Assembly: GCA_010015655.1 (NCBI GenBank)
Contig: ML976686.1
Location: 222,190-286,189 of the forward strand
DNA length: 64,000 nt
Source: Bimuria novae-zelandiae CBS 107.79
Taxonomy: Eukaryota; Ascomycota; Dothideomycetes; Pleosporales; Didymosphaeriaceae
Direction: 5' to 3'
Made by a program: the position numbers and the translations under genes. This document shows, in pieces, positions 48,558 through 60,005 of this stretch. Each line of letters opens with the position of its first letter. Within the stretch, counting starts at the first letter, position 1. The notes beneath the pieces are model-generated. The model was not told the origin of the DNA. It made no database searches and worked only from the letters and a program-made list of their open reading frames with translations.

Positions 48558-49533
48558 TCAACACTGCCACCCCCCATCCACACTAACCGCCTGTCCGGTT
48601 ATAAAACTCGCCCTATCACTCAACAGATAAACAATCAACTCCGCCACCTCCTCCGCCTTACCCCTACGTCTCAGCGCGACGCCCGCGGATTCGACGAGCG
48701 CCTCGTCTTTGACGTCCTTCTTCGTTTCGCGGGACGCTTGTGCCATGGGTGTGTCGATCATACCGCTGCTCACATATCAGTCTCTCTCAACGATCCTCCC
48801 AGCTCCACACAGAAACTCCCAGGAAGAAATTGGGGAAGGAGCGGAAGGGCTGTGGGATGGGTAGGGTGTGTAGAACTCACGGACAAACCGCATTAACCCT
48901 AACCCCCCTCCCCCCCACCTCCTTTGCCACACTCCTCGTCAACCCCACAACCCCATGCTTACTCGCCGCATACGCCGCATTCTTCGGGCGTCCCTGGAGT
49001 CCCGCTATACTACTCGCGTTCACGATAGCGCCCGGGCCCGCCATATGCAGGAGCTCGTACTTCATACAATGCGCTACGCCCTTGAGGTTGACGTCCATGA
49101 TGAAATCCCATTCGGAGAAATCCTGCTCTGCTAGCGTTTTGATGCCTATGCTTTTGCCTGCTTCTTATTAGTATCCCCTCAACCTTTCTTCTTTATATAT
49201 TTGATTTTATAACACCGAGAAAAGGGGATAAGGGACTCTTATACCAATCACCCCAGCAATATTCCCCGCGCCATCCACCCTCCCAAAAACCTCCACAGTC
49301 CTCTCAACCCACTTCTTCACATCCTCTTCCCTCCGCACATCCACAACCATGCTTAGCATCTTCACACCCTCCCACTTCTCCGTCAGCTCTTCCGTCGCTT
49401 TCGCCAGATTTTCGACATTAACGTCTGCCAGGCTGAGCGTCGCGCCTTTGGAAGCGAGGAGGTGCGCTGTCGCGAGTGCGATGCCGGAGGCTGCGCCTGT
49501 AAGGAGGATAACGCGGTCTTTGAACTCGGACAT
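48558..49533 (-). CDS. short-chain dehydrogenase/reductase (SDR)
   Basis: A cytosolic NAD(P)-dependent oxidoreductase of the classical SDR family; the substrate is unknown. Three exons: 49533-49245, 49145-48881 and 48765-48558. The introns are 49244-49146 (GTATAA...CATAG) and 48880-48766 (GTGAGT...GCAG). The total is 762 nt and 253 residues, normal for the family. Motifs: nucleotide-binding TGAASGIALA near residue 12 (the third Gly of TGxxxGxG is Ala), LADVN acidic residue, NIAG in place of NNAG, catalytic Ser in NASSIAG, YAASK active site, CPGMIDTPM after the second junction, and C-terminal SVDGGWQC. The start ATG at 49533 gives MSEFKDRVILLTG, right for an SDR N-terminus. Its 3' end lies next to the right end of the tandem array. 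Confidence 0.92.
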
Positions 49534-50447
49534 GGCGGTGTTGGGAGGGGATGAAAGTGGGTGGGAAAAGATGTGAACAATGGATGAAGCTGGAGTATAT
49601 TCTGCGTGAGGGAGTTGAGTTTGTGGGAGGTCACGGGAATAGAGGGATGGAGGGAGGGGGGCGGAGGTAGTCGCAGATGTAGACGGACGGATACGTAGAC
49701 GGATATGGAACTCCGCCCCCTCGGCCGACGATATGCGCGCGCTAGTGACGCATTCCCTACAAGACGCTTTTGGTGTATACGAGGAGTTGAGCGCAAGTGT
49801 GTGAACGGCATGTCACTTGCTACGAATGTATGGGTCGGCTTCGCGTAAGAGCCCCGCTAGCTTACACATCATGCAGGGGCTCAAGCACCTTCCTCCTAGT
49901 AACCCAACTCTTTAGAAGACGGGAGGTTCTCAAGCGGACCGGCCGAGGCGCATGCAAAACGCAGATAGACTGTATACACATATTCATTAACGTCCTTGAA
50001 ATCGAGAGGCGTACATTGCATGCCAGGGTATCGATTGGGGATGATCTGTTCGAGCGGTCGCTAATGTCGAGACACAACACTCCGCGAATGGCCCCTATAA
50101 TGTACGCTGCAAACATAGACATGAAGCCCATGGTGTGAAAGATCTTGAAGAAGGTATATTCCCTAGCAAGGAAGTCCAGACACCGGAGACGATGCCGATA
50201 CCACGCCCCATCCCGCTTTTCCCCAAACGCCACAGCTCCTTAGAGAAAGCCGATCAAATGCCGAGGCAACGTGAAAACTCTCCTCACTCTTTCTCCAATG
50301 TACACCAAGTGCCTTCATCTAAAACATCCCTGGGGACCGGTATTACGCTGACTGCTAGAACGCCGTCGGATTATGTATTCGAGGGGGTATGGTTGCATCT
50401 CTGCTCGAGGATGTGCTCGCTGTAGCCAGGCAGCTACGTCTCGCCAT
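49534..50447. other. intergenic region
   Basis: Between the SDR start and the TAF14 stop. A minus-strand frame at 50233-49862 starts only with GTG and has no recognised domain; I do not support it as a gene. Confidence 0.4.
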
Positions 50448-51539
50448 CTACAGTTCGGTCTTCGAGGCAGTAAAGTCCCACAGGCTCTTAACGAGGGAAT
50501 CCGGCAGCGTGTAAAGGTCAACGTGGAACTCGCCGTCTTTGATAGAGGTTAGCCTTGCGTTCTCGGTTATAGTGTAATTGAGGGCGGGTGGGGTCAGAAC
50601 TCACTCTCTACGTCGTTCTTGATGTACGTATCGTTGGACTTGTTGTCGTGGATCAGGGTGACCACGTGGAGGAGGTCGTCCTCGTTGAGCTTCTGCAAGC
50701 CGTCGGCCAGCTTCTCCATGTCGACCTTTTCCACAGACAGTTCCGCGTTAGCTTTCCGTGGTCTTCGTTGTTCTAAGTATCGAGCTTCGGAGTCTTACCG
50801 CCTTGTCCCTCCGCGCCTTCTTCTTCCCTGCGTCGCCCTTGCCGCGCACACCGTTCGCGTCGCCTCCGGACTGCTCGAGCAGCGCTACGAGGTCAGACTT
50901 CGGGTTCCTGAAGGTCTGGGCAAGTCTGTCAGCGCATGCTCGAGCCCATATCCACAGCCGCAGCCATGTATTCCCGCAGGTAAAGCCTCAGCTTGTACAT
51001 ACCACCACATGCGTCGCCTCGTACCGCTCGCTCTGGAAGTTGAGATCATGCTGAAGCGTGTGGTCGCCGCCCTTGTGCGCGCCCGTGAGCACAATCGTCA
51101 TGTCGAACTCTCCCCATCCCTTCTCTTCGATTCTGAACGGCGGCTTCTTGAAGGCTGTCCGAGCGTCAGCAGTTGCACTCTACACCGCCAATCCGCCTTT
51201 GAATATGGCCTCGCTCTGATTGCGCGGTACATACTCTGCTTATTCTTCTCGAAACTCGGATGCAGGTTGTAGACTGCCTTCTCAAAGCAGTTTGCCGTGA
51301 TCTCGTTGCCCTTGTCGTCCACCAGCCAGATCTCGATGCTCCAACTGCGCATCGGGAAGCCCTCCATAGGCGACGGCTCGCTAATCGGGCGCTGCTTCGT
51401 TATGAGCTTGACGGTGCGCTTGATCTGTCCATCCATTAGCCCTCATGTTCTACTTTCCGATACTCCTCACCGTTTTAGTCGCGCATAACGTCACGCACGG
51501 TCTGCCGCAGAATAGGTAGATAATACGTACGTCCGGCAT
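50448..51539 (-). CDS. TAF14: TAF14-like YEATS-domain protein
   Basis: A nuclear subunit shared in yeast by TFIID, TFIIF and chromatin remodellers; its YEATS domain reads acylated histone lysines. Six exons: 51539-51531, 51424-51235, 51154-51003, 50915-50799, 50725-50605 and 50536-50448, together 678 nt and 225 residues (yeast Taf14 is 244). The first exon encodes only Met-Pro-Asp before a GTACGT donor. The YEATS core is IKRTVKLITKQRPI ... GFPMRSWSIEIWL ... AVYNLHPSFEKNKQTFKKPP ... KGWGEFDMTIVLTG. A linker with GKKKARRDKA follows, then the C-terminal ET-like domain (KLADGLQKLNEDDLLHVVTL and EFHVDLYTLPDSLVKSLWDF). Introns have CTAAT/CTGAC/CTAAC branch sites. The least certain junction is exon 4 to 5, with an AAAAG acceptor. 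Confidence 0.92.
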
Positions 51540-52299
51540 GATGGGCAATAGTGTGCGTCTCTGTTTCGGCGTGTGGGTGGGTAAGGCGCGAGCTGCGGGC
51601 GCGTTGAACGGTATCGCGTTTAGTTGGGAGGTTCGTAGTGTGGCTGGTGGTCGGAGCTTTTAGCGGGGATCGAGCGCGAAAGGGCTTGAGAAACAGCAAG
51701 AAAGTTCAGCTGTAGCTTACGACTTGGCGCAGCGGGCCGCGGCAATTATATGCTAGCAGGCGAGGCGGCAAGCAGCTCATGTTTTAGTAAAGGTATAACG
51801 GTAAGTGGGTAAGATGAGGGCGCGTAGTGAGTGATTCTGAGCTGGTGAGAGGAGACGCGCCTCCGTCATGCTAATGCAGGGTATATATTGGTGAACAGGA
51901 ACTGTGATTTACTTGTGGCGCGTTTGCTTAATGAGGGTGTCAGATGCGCCCTGCGTTGATGAGAAATCCGTAGTGAATTTCTAAACATGATGTTTTCACT
52001 AGAATATCACAAACCAAGCCGCCGTGGCCATGTGATATCAACAGGGCCGCCACGAGGGAAATGTATACATCAGTCGCCGAAATCATGAATAATGAGCTGA
52101 ACTCTTTATTCAATTATCGGGGGAGACCTCGGGCAACATGGCCGGGTCGCGTTGGGTACTATCTATGTGCAAGGTGGGGGATCTCTGCCGCCAGGGGGTG
52201 TGTAGTACCATTCCAATGTCATCCAGACGTCGCTGCCATCAAGAAGATTTCATCATGCCTTCGTGTCCTCCGTGTCCTCCACTACAGTCCGTTATCGTC
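51540..52299. other. intergenic region
   Basis: Upstream of TAF14 and downstream of the Ran-binding protein gene; nothing recognisable. Confidence 0.4.
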
Positions 52300-53210
52300 C
52301 TACTCTGCCTTGAAGAGCGCCTCGTTCTCCTGCTGGGCCTTGATGAAAGCCTCCTTGAAGGCGTTGGCGTCTGCGCAAACGTGTTAGCATAATTTATTCT
52401 GTTTGTAGTCGATTGGAGGCACTCACTCTCGCTGTTGGCGAAGCGGATGGCGAGGGTCTGGGCCTCAGGCTCGCCCTCGCTGACGTCGGCCGCGGCATTC
52501 CACACCCAGCTGCGGTCGGAACCAACATTGGGTGACAGCTTCATGTCAGGCACGACTACGCTCGTCAGTATACCGCCAAATAAGTTTATTGGTTCGTGGG
52601 CCTACCATAGTGGTTGGCGCAGACCTTGAGCGTCTTGTCACGGCGCATGACGAGACGGGTCTTGCCGTTCTCCTTGTGCTTCAGTAACCTAACGTCACCA
52701 GTGCCACGCTCCTTCCACTCCCGAGTGTCCCTATCGAACTTGAATAGTTTGGCACGCATCTTGAAGGTCTGCTCCTCGAGCTCCTCGTTGGTCTTGATGT
52801 CGACCTTCTCGGTGAGGTGGACAACGGGCTTGAACTCGATGTCGGGCTCTTCGTTCTCGGGGTTTTCGTCCTGCACGGTATTAGCACTTGGCTTTGGTGT
52901 TTTTTCCACATATCCATACCTCTCCCTTGGGCTTGGAAGCACCTGAGGGCTCGTCCACGTCGTTCTCCTCCTCCTTCTTCTCTTTCTTAGGGCCACCACC
53001 GAACATGGAGAACACATTGTCCTTGACAGCAGAGGTGGTGGTCGATGCGGCGTTGGCGACTGTCTCCGTAACGCTGGACGTAGCGGGCTTGTCCTCGGCG
53101 GGTTTGGGGTCGGTAATGTCTGTGGTCACCTTCGCGGTCTCATCCTTCTGGAGAGTGGCGGAGGGGTTGACGGCCTGCTCGGCGGCGGGGTCAGGTTTGG
53201 CGTCGGCCAT
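52300..53210 (-). CDS. YRB1: Ran-binding protein 1 (RanBD domain)
   Basis: Binds Ran-GTP and stimulates RanGAP during nuclear export complex disassembly; expected in the cytoplasm and at nuclear pores. Four exons: 53210-52920, 52870-52606, 52555-52427 and 52370-52300, 756 nt and 251 residues. Introns are 49-56 nt with CTAAT, CTGAC and CTAAC branch sites. The N-terminal 100 residues are acidic and low-complexity ([18 protein letters not shown]). The Ran-binding domain runs from about [20 protein letters not shown] through [50 protein letters not shown] and [19 protein letters not shown]. The C-terminus is [11 protein letters not shown]. The start ATG at 53210 is the first in frame after a purine-poor leader. 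Confidence 0.95.
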
Positions 53211-53775
53211 GATGTGAACGAAGATGAATAGAAGTCGAGGTTGTTAGTGCTGTATGGTCGACCGAGTGGAGTAGTACTTCGTTGTTGTGTGTGCGGGACG
53301 TGTTGTTGGCAGGAGAATTTAAACAGAAGTCGCGATGGAGGGGCTGCGCCAGGTGCGCCGCCCAAGTCTGGCACGTGCGTCGCGCAGGCAGCTTTTACAA
53401 GGGTCTTGAGACTTGTAGCCTAATGCTCAATGCAGCCTTGGAAGAATCCACCATTCAGCCCTGGTGGGCCCACTTGCTTTTGTATGTATCGGGTCCATGA
53501 ACAGGCTTTGTTCACTAAAAGCATGCTTGTGGCTCACCGAATCGAGTGGGTAAATGTTTCTACTGTGAGAGCTGCGAACCGTGATATCATACCCATACAA
53601 ACAACGAGCACCGGGTCCCATCCAACCCAGGTCCCGCCCAATAGTCCATTCCTTGCCCATGATTCCGTGATTCTGGTATATAATGCCTCTCGCGATCCTA
53701 CTCCTGGCAGTCAAACCCAAACGCCACCATGTAAACCCAAAAGTACCAATCCAGGCAAAACACCATTTCCACCGC
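53211..53775. other. intergenic region
   Basis: The shared upstream region of RanBP1 and the 3' side of the membrane-protein gene; no gene seen. Confidence 0.4.
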
Positions 53776-56190
53776 TCACCAATTTGCGGCCTCGCAGGAC
53801 CGCGTCTTCTTCCCGTCTTTCTCCTTGCTTGACAGACCGACTGCTCGCTCAACGCCACACCGCAAAAGGTAGGCATTGTTGCGCGCCCACAATGTGCGAC
53901 GAGAAGTCCGTACCGGAGCTGTAACCTGCCGGAGACCGGTCCATGTCTGATCGCAAACCTCATTTAATTGATGGTCGATTTTCTTCGTGGTCTGCTGCAC
54001 ACGCTCCAACACTTCCTGGCGTACGATCTTCTCGTTCCAGATTTTCCTCCCGTCAGTAATGACGCGAGTGGACACAGCCTGTGCTTGCTGTACAATATTA
54101 GATGAGAGGTGCTGGAGACGGTGCCGAGCTACTGTGAGGCCGTCGCTCACGCTAGCTAGAGGCTCACGTTGCACCGTCGAAGCCCACTGTTTGGCCTCTT
54201 CTTGAAAGAACGAGAGCCATCGACCTACACAAGACTGGTTGCGGCCCAGGTCGATGTTAAAGGATTGTTGCATCAGCGGCTTGGAGTGAGTCGCGATACT
54301 AACATTGAATGATCCAACCGAATACTCCCTTTCCAGATCCACAACGTAAACACCGTCAATCGTGCGCTCGTACCGGATAGGAACGGCCTTTGAATCGCGT
54401 GAGACCTGAATTTGTAGCTGAGGTTTCCGCGTTCGCCCGATGAAGCCTTTGGCAGGACGGAGAATGAACTGCTGATCACCGCTGGTTTGAATCTCAAAGC
54501 CACCGATTTTCGCAACTTTCGATGCCTCCTCCCTCCGCCGCATCTCAGCCTTCTTCTTTTCGAGCTTCTCATATAATCTTGCTGCTACCTTCAACTGCTC
54601 TGCATCCTCCACTGTCTTGAGTAGTCCTTTTGCGGTCGTTTCGCGCTGTTTGGCGAAGAATTCATCTATCTTGTCTTTGACCGAGGGAGCAGACGCTGCG
54701 GTTATAGATACTTCTGATGCTGTGGCGACCGCGGCGGAGATGACCGAGGGCGTCAAGGCACTGCTCATCTCGGTTGGAACGACACCTGAAGTATTCGTGC
54801 TCTGCTTTAACTGCGGAATTGATTCACTCAGGAAAGCGGCAGTGATCAATGCGGTCCAAAGCAACACGGTCAAAACCATTGTTAGGGGTGCATCCGACTG
54901 TTGCATGAAGCTTGGCAACAAGTTCATTGGGCTCCAGGACTTAGTCTTGCGGCTGGAATTTGATGAACGAGTATTGTGTAAGCGAGGACTGATCGAAGCC
55001 AAGTGCCGGTTCAGATCTGACGGGTCGAGATGCATGAAGGTGTAGACATCCACCGGTAGTCTGTCCACCAAGCCAAACTCATGATCAGGTGTCTGTCGGC
55101 CTTCGACGCAGACATACAAGCTCTTGGGGTAAAAGAGAGTATCTGGTGATGCTTCGTTGAACCGTCGATGATCGGTGATATCGATGCTCGGAATGCCGTT
55201 AGCTAGGAGTGCTCGACGGGCTTGGAGTAACTGTGCGGGAACGAGGGACGAAGTGCTTGACTTTGGATGACAGAATATGGCTAGGTCTGGCAAGGGAGTG
55301 GAGTTGCCGTGCTTCTCTTTGAACCTGCCTCCGCGCCAGCCGACGCTCAGAACAATCTCCGCTCCGTCGTCGCCTTCAAGTTTGAAGACAACACGGCTGC
55401 CTTTCCCTCCATCCCGCGTCTCGAGTTCTATGCAGAGGTCTGTGTGCAAGATGGGACTGTATGGCTGCATCTGGCCGCGGACCATGACCGATTTGGAGGA
55501 GCCAGGCGATGCAAGGAGCGCATTGAGAAGGCTAGCTTTGATACCCTCTTCGCTCCAGTTGTCCATTGCGCCCACGAAAAGGACCCTAAAAGATCCACGG
55601 TCGGGGTAGAAGCGGTCTACTAGACCAGCTCGCACGGTCAGACGGATCTCGGAGCAGCCGTAAGGCTCTAACACTTTGGAAGAGCTCTGCTCCGGCGTGA
55701 ACTCCTTTACGATGCTGAAGCCCTCAGTGCCAGCGAATGATTCTGTTGCACGTTCCTCCATCTTGAAGTGGAATGTGCCCTCACTGTCTCCTAGGCCAGG
55801 TCGTTCAGTGAGCGTGCTGTCCTCGCCCGCGGCGATGACCTGGTCATCGAGGGGATCAGCCGTAGCAGACTCAGCAAGCTGGTCCGCCTCGCCAACAGCG
55901 GCGTCCCCAAAGTAGTCTTCGCCCTCGCTTTCCGTCTCGGAGAGTGTCACTGACATATCATCGGGAGAGGTAGAAGCGACCGAGGCTGTGTGGCCATCGT
56001 CATCAGAGAGGTCGCCGGGATGGTCCAGCACCTCGTACGTGCTGTCTTCGAGGGACGTCGCCTCTTGGGCAGGGTGGTGCGGGTTCGAACGCATGATTAA
56101 AGTGTTAAGGTCAAGCTGTGCCAGGGAGCGGTTGACCCGAACGGGCGGGTATTCGAGATCCTGCGCGGCGTCAGGCCTGGAAGCAGTCAT
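53776..56190 (-). CDS. hypothetical single-pass membrane protein (804 aa)
   Basis: One uninterrupted frame from ATG 56190. Residues about 50-150 are acidic and Ser/Thr-rich (DLSDDDGHTASVASTSPDDM, then ESEGEDYFGD), probably disordered. The next 250 residues look folded (YGCSEIRLTVRAGLVDRFY, FRVLFVGAMDNWSEEGIKAS) without a recognised family. A hydrophobic segment LTMVLTVLLWTALITAAFL near residues 435-455 is the only clear membrane span. A charged, probably coiled-coil stretch follows near 515-545 (YEKLEKKKAEMRRREEASK), then a beta-rich part and an amphipathic C-terminal region. No signal peptide is seen. Topology and function are unknown; an ER or nuclear-membrane protein is only a guess. The last residues could instead be spliced. 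Confidence 0.8.
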   Translation of the reverse strand: MTASRPDAAQDLEYPPVRVNRSLAQLDLNTLIMRSNPHHPAQEATSLEDSTYEVLDHPGDLSDDDGHTASVASTSPDDMSVTLSETESEGEDYFGDAAVGEADQLAESATADPLDDQVIAAGEDSTLTERPGLGDSEGTFHFKMEERATESFAGTEGFSIVKEFTPEQSSSKVLEPYGCSEIRLTVRAGLVDRFYPDRGSFRVLFVGAMDNWSEEGIKASLLNALLASPGSSKSVMVRGQMQPYSPILHTDLCIELETRDGGKGSRVVFKLEGDDGAEIVLSVGWRGGRFKEKHGNSTPLPDLAIFCHPKSSTSSLVPAQLLQARRALLANGIPSIDITDHRRFNEASPDTLFYPKSLYVCVEGRQTPDHEFGLVDRLPVDVYTFMHLDPSDLNRHLASISPRLHNTRSSNSSRKTKSWSPMNLLPSFMQQSDAPLTMVLTVLLWTALITAAFLSESIPQLKQSTNTSGVVPTEMSSALTPSVISAAVATASEVSITAASAPSVKDKIDEFFAKQRETTAKGLLKTVEDAEQLKVAARLYEKLEKKKAEMRRREEASKVAKIGGFEIQTSGDQQFILRPAKGFIGRTRKPQLQIQVSRDSKAVPIRYERTIDGVYVVDLEREYSVGSFNVSIATHSKPLMQQSFNIDLGRNQSCVGRWLSFFQEEAKQWASTVQREPLASVSDGLTVARHRLQHLSSNIVQQAQAVSTRVITDGRKIWNEKIVRQEVLERVQQTTKKIDHQLNEVCDQTWTGLRQVTAPVRTSRRTLWARNNAYLLRCGVERAVGLSSKEKDGKKTRSCEAANW

Positions 56191-57025
56191 GTCAGCGCTG
56201 GCCTATGTGTGAGAGACGGAGGGAAGCTGAAAAGAGCGGGAGGACACGGTACTTCAAGTGTGAAACAAACAAGGTCAGGCGTGATGCTCAGACCTGGGCC
56301 GCTGCCTAACGTAGAGGGCGTGGATGGGGAAAGCTAACCGCGGGGGAGTGGGAACGGTGGGGCGCTTCCGCTATTAATGCGTGGAGACGGCAGAGAGGCC
56401 CATGTAGTGCTGGCTCAGCTGCACACACGCTTTAGTATTGGGCGTCGACGGGTGAAGTGAGTGAGCAAGTTGAAGGTTGACAGACACGATGATGCTGTCG
56501 GGGCAGCAACCACAGCTTGGGCGGGGTGTAGGCTGCCGCCGCCGCGCGGGGCTTGCCCTTTCAGTGTTGTGAGAGGCCGCTAGTCGCGATAACACGCCCT
56601 ATCGCCCGTGGAAAGAAGTCACGCAGCCACCAACCCACTCCACTATTGCGAGCTTATGCCTCAGGGGCTGCATTTCACTCGTCACACAAAGCAGGTGGGC
56701 TCGCTTCGTTCAACAAAACCCGCCGTGCTCCGGTGAAAGAACGAGATGAAGGTCAATAAGCTCTATATTACTTCGATGCCAATGCTGATGCTGATGCTGA
56801 TGCTGATGCTACCACCCAACCAAGTATATGCAGTGCAGAATGTACAGAGAAAGTTACTCATCCGTCATGCTCTCATATCAACATGTGTCATCGCTTTCGT
56901 CCTCGTCCATCCGTATGAACATGAATCCTCTCCCAGAAAAGCAAAAACAGGAAACACCGTAACGCCTCGCAGCAGCAGAGCCGCATCCGCTATGCATATG
57001 GTATCATCCCCTAGATGAAAAAGCG
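56191..57025. other. intergenic region with microsatellite
   Basis: No gene seen. A 6-bp GCTGAT repeat of about five units lies at 56780-56811. Short plus-strand frames here are low-complexity. Confidence 0.45.
56777..56811 (+). repeat. hexanucleotide microsatellite
   Basis: About five tandem units of TGATGC. Confidence 0.85.
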
Positions 57026-58672
57026 TCAAATTGTTGCAGGTGTTTGCCAGCCGCCGGCGACGTCCACCCATTCTGCCAAACAAGAGCCCTGCTTGCCTTC
57101 GACGTCCACAATGTCCGTATCGCATCTGCACCGGCATCCGACACCGTTCTCCTTCACGGGATCATAATGCGCCCAGTAATCATCCTCTTCGCGCCACGCC
57201 TTTTCGTCCAGCGTGGTCTTTTCGAGATAGGGCGTCCTGGGTAGCTGGCGGGCTGGTGCGTTTGCGGGACAATGTTGAATCGTGGTATGCCGGTAGCCAA
57301 AGTCTCGGAAGTAATGTATATCTTTCGGACCCAGTAGCGCTCCAGCAGCTAGTGAGTGTATTGGGGCGTCACCCCATCGCTCATTCCAGAAGCCGCCGCT
57401 GCGATCCATCATTTCGAAGAAGTCGTTGTATTCCTTGCTACGGAAGAAATCGAGTCGAGCAATCTCGAAGTTGCTCCAGAAGTGGCACATGTTATACGTT
57501 TCGCCCTCCATTGCGTCGGGATCGATGTCGGGGAGGGCACTGTAACCAGGTTCTGAGTCAAGGATCTCCTGCGGCAGAGGCTTCTTGTACTTGTCTTGCT
57601 TGGTACCTTCTCTCTCCTTCTCTTCTCTTTCCAGTCTCTCTTCGGGCTTCTCCACAAACATCTCCCACAGACCTTGCGACTTCAATTTGTTCTTTCGTTT
57701 GTAGGCGGAAGCGTATCGGAAAATATTGGGCACGGTTTCTCGCAGCTCCTTCACAGCAATGGTGAAGCCATAAGTTTTGTTATTCCGGATCATGTGCTGA
57801 AACGGGTCGTACGTGATGTCGCAAAAGTACTTGATCTCCGGTTCCAAACGCCAGTACCATTCGTACTTTTGCAAGAGCTCGTGCTTGTAGAAGAAGCTGT
57901 CCGACCTTTAGCGTTCGTCGTTGGCGTCTGGAAAGGCTGCTTACCCAGAGTAGAACCGACACATTTTGTGGTAGCTCTCCATACCGCCATACATGATGGC
58001 CGCATCGCCTTGTTTCTGTATACCTTCCTTCGCTACAGCAGGATCAACCCAATCTGGGAAGCCCCACATCTCGGAGCTTATCTTGCCCCATTCTACCTTC
58101 CCACTTGTGTGCTTCTCCACGACCTCCTTGAAAGTTTCGTTGAAATCACCGTCGTTGAGGAATACGTATGGATAGTGAAACCACCGATTGAAATGTCGCT
58201 CGATCGACTTGACTGATTGTATGACACCATCCAGTTCTTGATTTCGAGCCAAGACGACGAAGGCAGCGTTTGCGCGCGGGGCGTTTACTTGGGGTTCGAG
58301 GCAGCCGACGGCGAAGGGTTTATCGTACTTGTCGCTGATCTTTCTGTGAGAGCGTTAGAGGGGCTACGACGTGAGATTGGAACAAGAATACCTTATCGAA
58401 GGTGGGGTTCCAGCGCCGGGCATCATCTCAACGCTTTCGGAACCGGGCGATCTCACGAATAGGAGCAGAATCAATACTACAACTAAAATCGGGAACATGA
58501 GGACTATGCCCAGTGGTATTGAGACATTAGAGCCTCCTTTGAGCCGTATGCGCTGCCGGAAGAAGCCCAGTTGGGGCGACATCTTTACTGCTCGCAGCGA
58601 CCGGTTATTCGACTTCTCCTGGCTGCGTTTTGGAGAGGGTACCCTCTTTGCGACATCTTGTAGTATGCCCAT
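57026..58672 (-). CDS. alpha-1,2-mannosyltransferase, GT15 (KRE2/MNT1/KTR family)
   Basis: A Golgi enzyme that adds alpha-1,2-mannose from GDP-mannose to O- and N-linked glycans of cell-wall proteins. Three exons: 58672-58392, 58343-57945 and 57896-57026, 1551 nt and 516 residues, with introns of 48 nt each. It is a type II membrane protein: short basic N-terminal tail, then a membrane anchor near residues 51-73 (PLGIVLMFPILVVVLILLLF). The catalytic domain shows ANAAFVVLARNQELDGVIQS, RHFNRWFHYPYVFLNDGDFN, the family signature EWYWRLEPEIKYFCDITYDP, NMCHFWSNFEIARLDFFRS, GGFWNERWGDAPIHSLAAG and HYFRDFGYRH. A charged insert (RLEREEKEREGTKQDKYKKP) makes it longer than yeast Kre2 (442). A second in-frame ATG at residue 31 is an alternative start. 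Confidence 0.95.
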
Positions 58673-59376
58673 TGCTCTGCGTCGGTTACCGTGGGACGCC
58701 TTCTTGCACCTCGCGCTGGCCCGCGCACCCTTCTTGAGTTGTACGCGCGTGTACTGAGCACTCGGACAGGGTGTTCGTTCGAGCAGACGTGAAGTGGTAG
58801 ATTGGGCGCGCGAATTCACGGTTGACCCGGTTCGTGAAACGAGTAGTGCGTCGGCAAGGCAAGAGCCGGGATCGTGAAGGGAGACCGTATGTCTTCAGCG
58901 CGGGGTGCGGGAATCAAACGCGGAAGCGACGTCGAGATGGACAGATCTTAGTTCCGCGTTTGCAGCGGCCGGTTGCTGAGGGCTTGCTTGCGTATTCTTT
59001 CCGTGCGGCGGCTTTCCCATCGATTGAATCCAACTGAGCGAGTCTTCACGTCCTCAATCTTGCACAAAGCATGCCAGCGTGTCGTAATGCAAAGCAGAAG
59101 ACAGCGTGAAAGCGTGCGATCAACAATGGCCAGCCGAAAGAGGGAAAGTGTAAACAAGGCGCGTCATGCCAAGGATCTACCCGGCATCGCACCGAGAAGC
59201 GGCCCACAATGGCGGCGACATTTCAGCCTCAAATCACCGGAGCTTGACCGAACGCAGCGCTGGACTTCCACCGCATCCCTATCCCCATTCACGTGATACC
59301 CTGGCCGGTTGATACTCGTACTCGCATATTCTCCATCGAACCCTAGGATTGAGACTTACGCCCACGTTGCGCGACC
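58673..59376. other. intergenic region between divergent genes
   Basis: Shared upstream region of the mannosyltransferase (minus) and the DUF4604 gene (plus). Frames on both strands lack domains. Confidence 0.4.
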
Positions 59377-59903
59377 ATGAGCTTTAAGGCGAAAGACCTC
59401 TATTTCGGTACGTCCACATAACCAAACAACCACAACAGCAGAGCTGACGACATTCAGACAACACCCAGCCCGCCTTCCTCCGCCGGATGCGGGCAGAGCT
59501 GGCAGGCGATGGCTCAGGACGACACGAGCAGCCTATTCCTAGGAACAAGAGACTGAAGAAGGATGACGATGAAGACGATGCCCCCACATATGTACTCGAA
59601 GATACCAATCAATCAATGACCAGGGCCGAATATGAGGCCATGGTTGCAGGCAAAGATGGCCCAGCTGCCGATGATGCGACCGAAGCTAGCGAGGATGTAT
59701 CGAAGGCCACAGCGTCGGAACAACCCAAAGACAACATCGTCGAAGTTGGTAAAGCCAACAAGAAGCGGAAAGTCGCGAAAGTCATTGGTGAAGATAAGGA
59801 TGACGAAGTCAAGGCGCCGAATGAGTCCGAGAAGAAGGTGGTCAAGAAGTTCAAGAAGAAAGGGAAGGCTGTCAAACTGTCGTTTGGGGATGACGACGCG
59901 TGA
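59377..59903 (+). CDS. DUF4604 family protein (KIAA1143-like)
   Basis: A small, highly charged eukaryotic protein of unknown role. Exons 59377-59407 and 59458-59903 are separated by a 50-nt intron (GTACGT, CTGAC branch, TTCAG), 477 nt and 158 residues. The N-terminus reads MSFKAKDLYFDNTQPAFLRR, where the aromatic plus PAFL(R) motif is the family mark. YVLEDTNQSMTRAEYEAMVA follows. The C-terminal half is lysine/glutamate-rich and ends KLSFGDDDA, like the LSF(D)DE ending of animal KIAA1143. Without the intron the first exon would be missed. Confidence 0.88.
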
Positions 59904-60005
59904 TCATCGGAGCCTCCGCATTGAAGCATTCACGATATGTGCTTTGTGTATACACAACTAAGTTCCCTCACTATGTCAACACTCTTAAGGAAATCCAGGC
60001 GCCGT

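Noticed and set aside
49862..50233. 123-codon minus-strand frame with a hydrophobic stretch
   Set aside because: It starts only with GTG, has no homology that I recognise and overlaps other frames just downstream of TAF14; probably 3' flanking sequence.
56075..56100. tRNA-like B box GGGTTCGAACGC
   Set aside because: It lies inside the coding sequence of the membrane protein; no A box or cloverleaf could be built.
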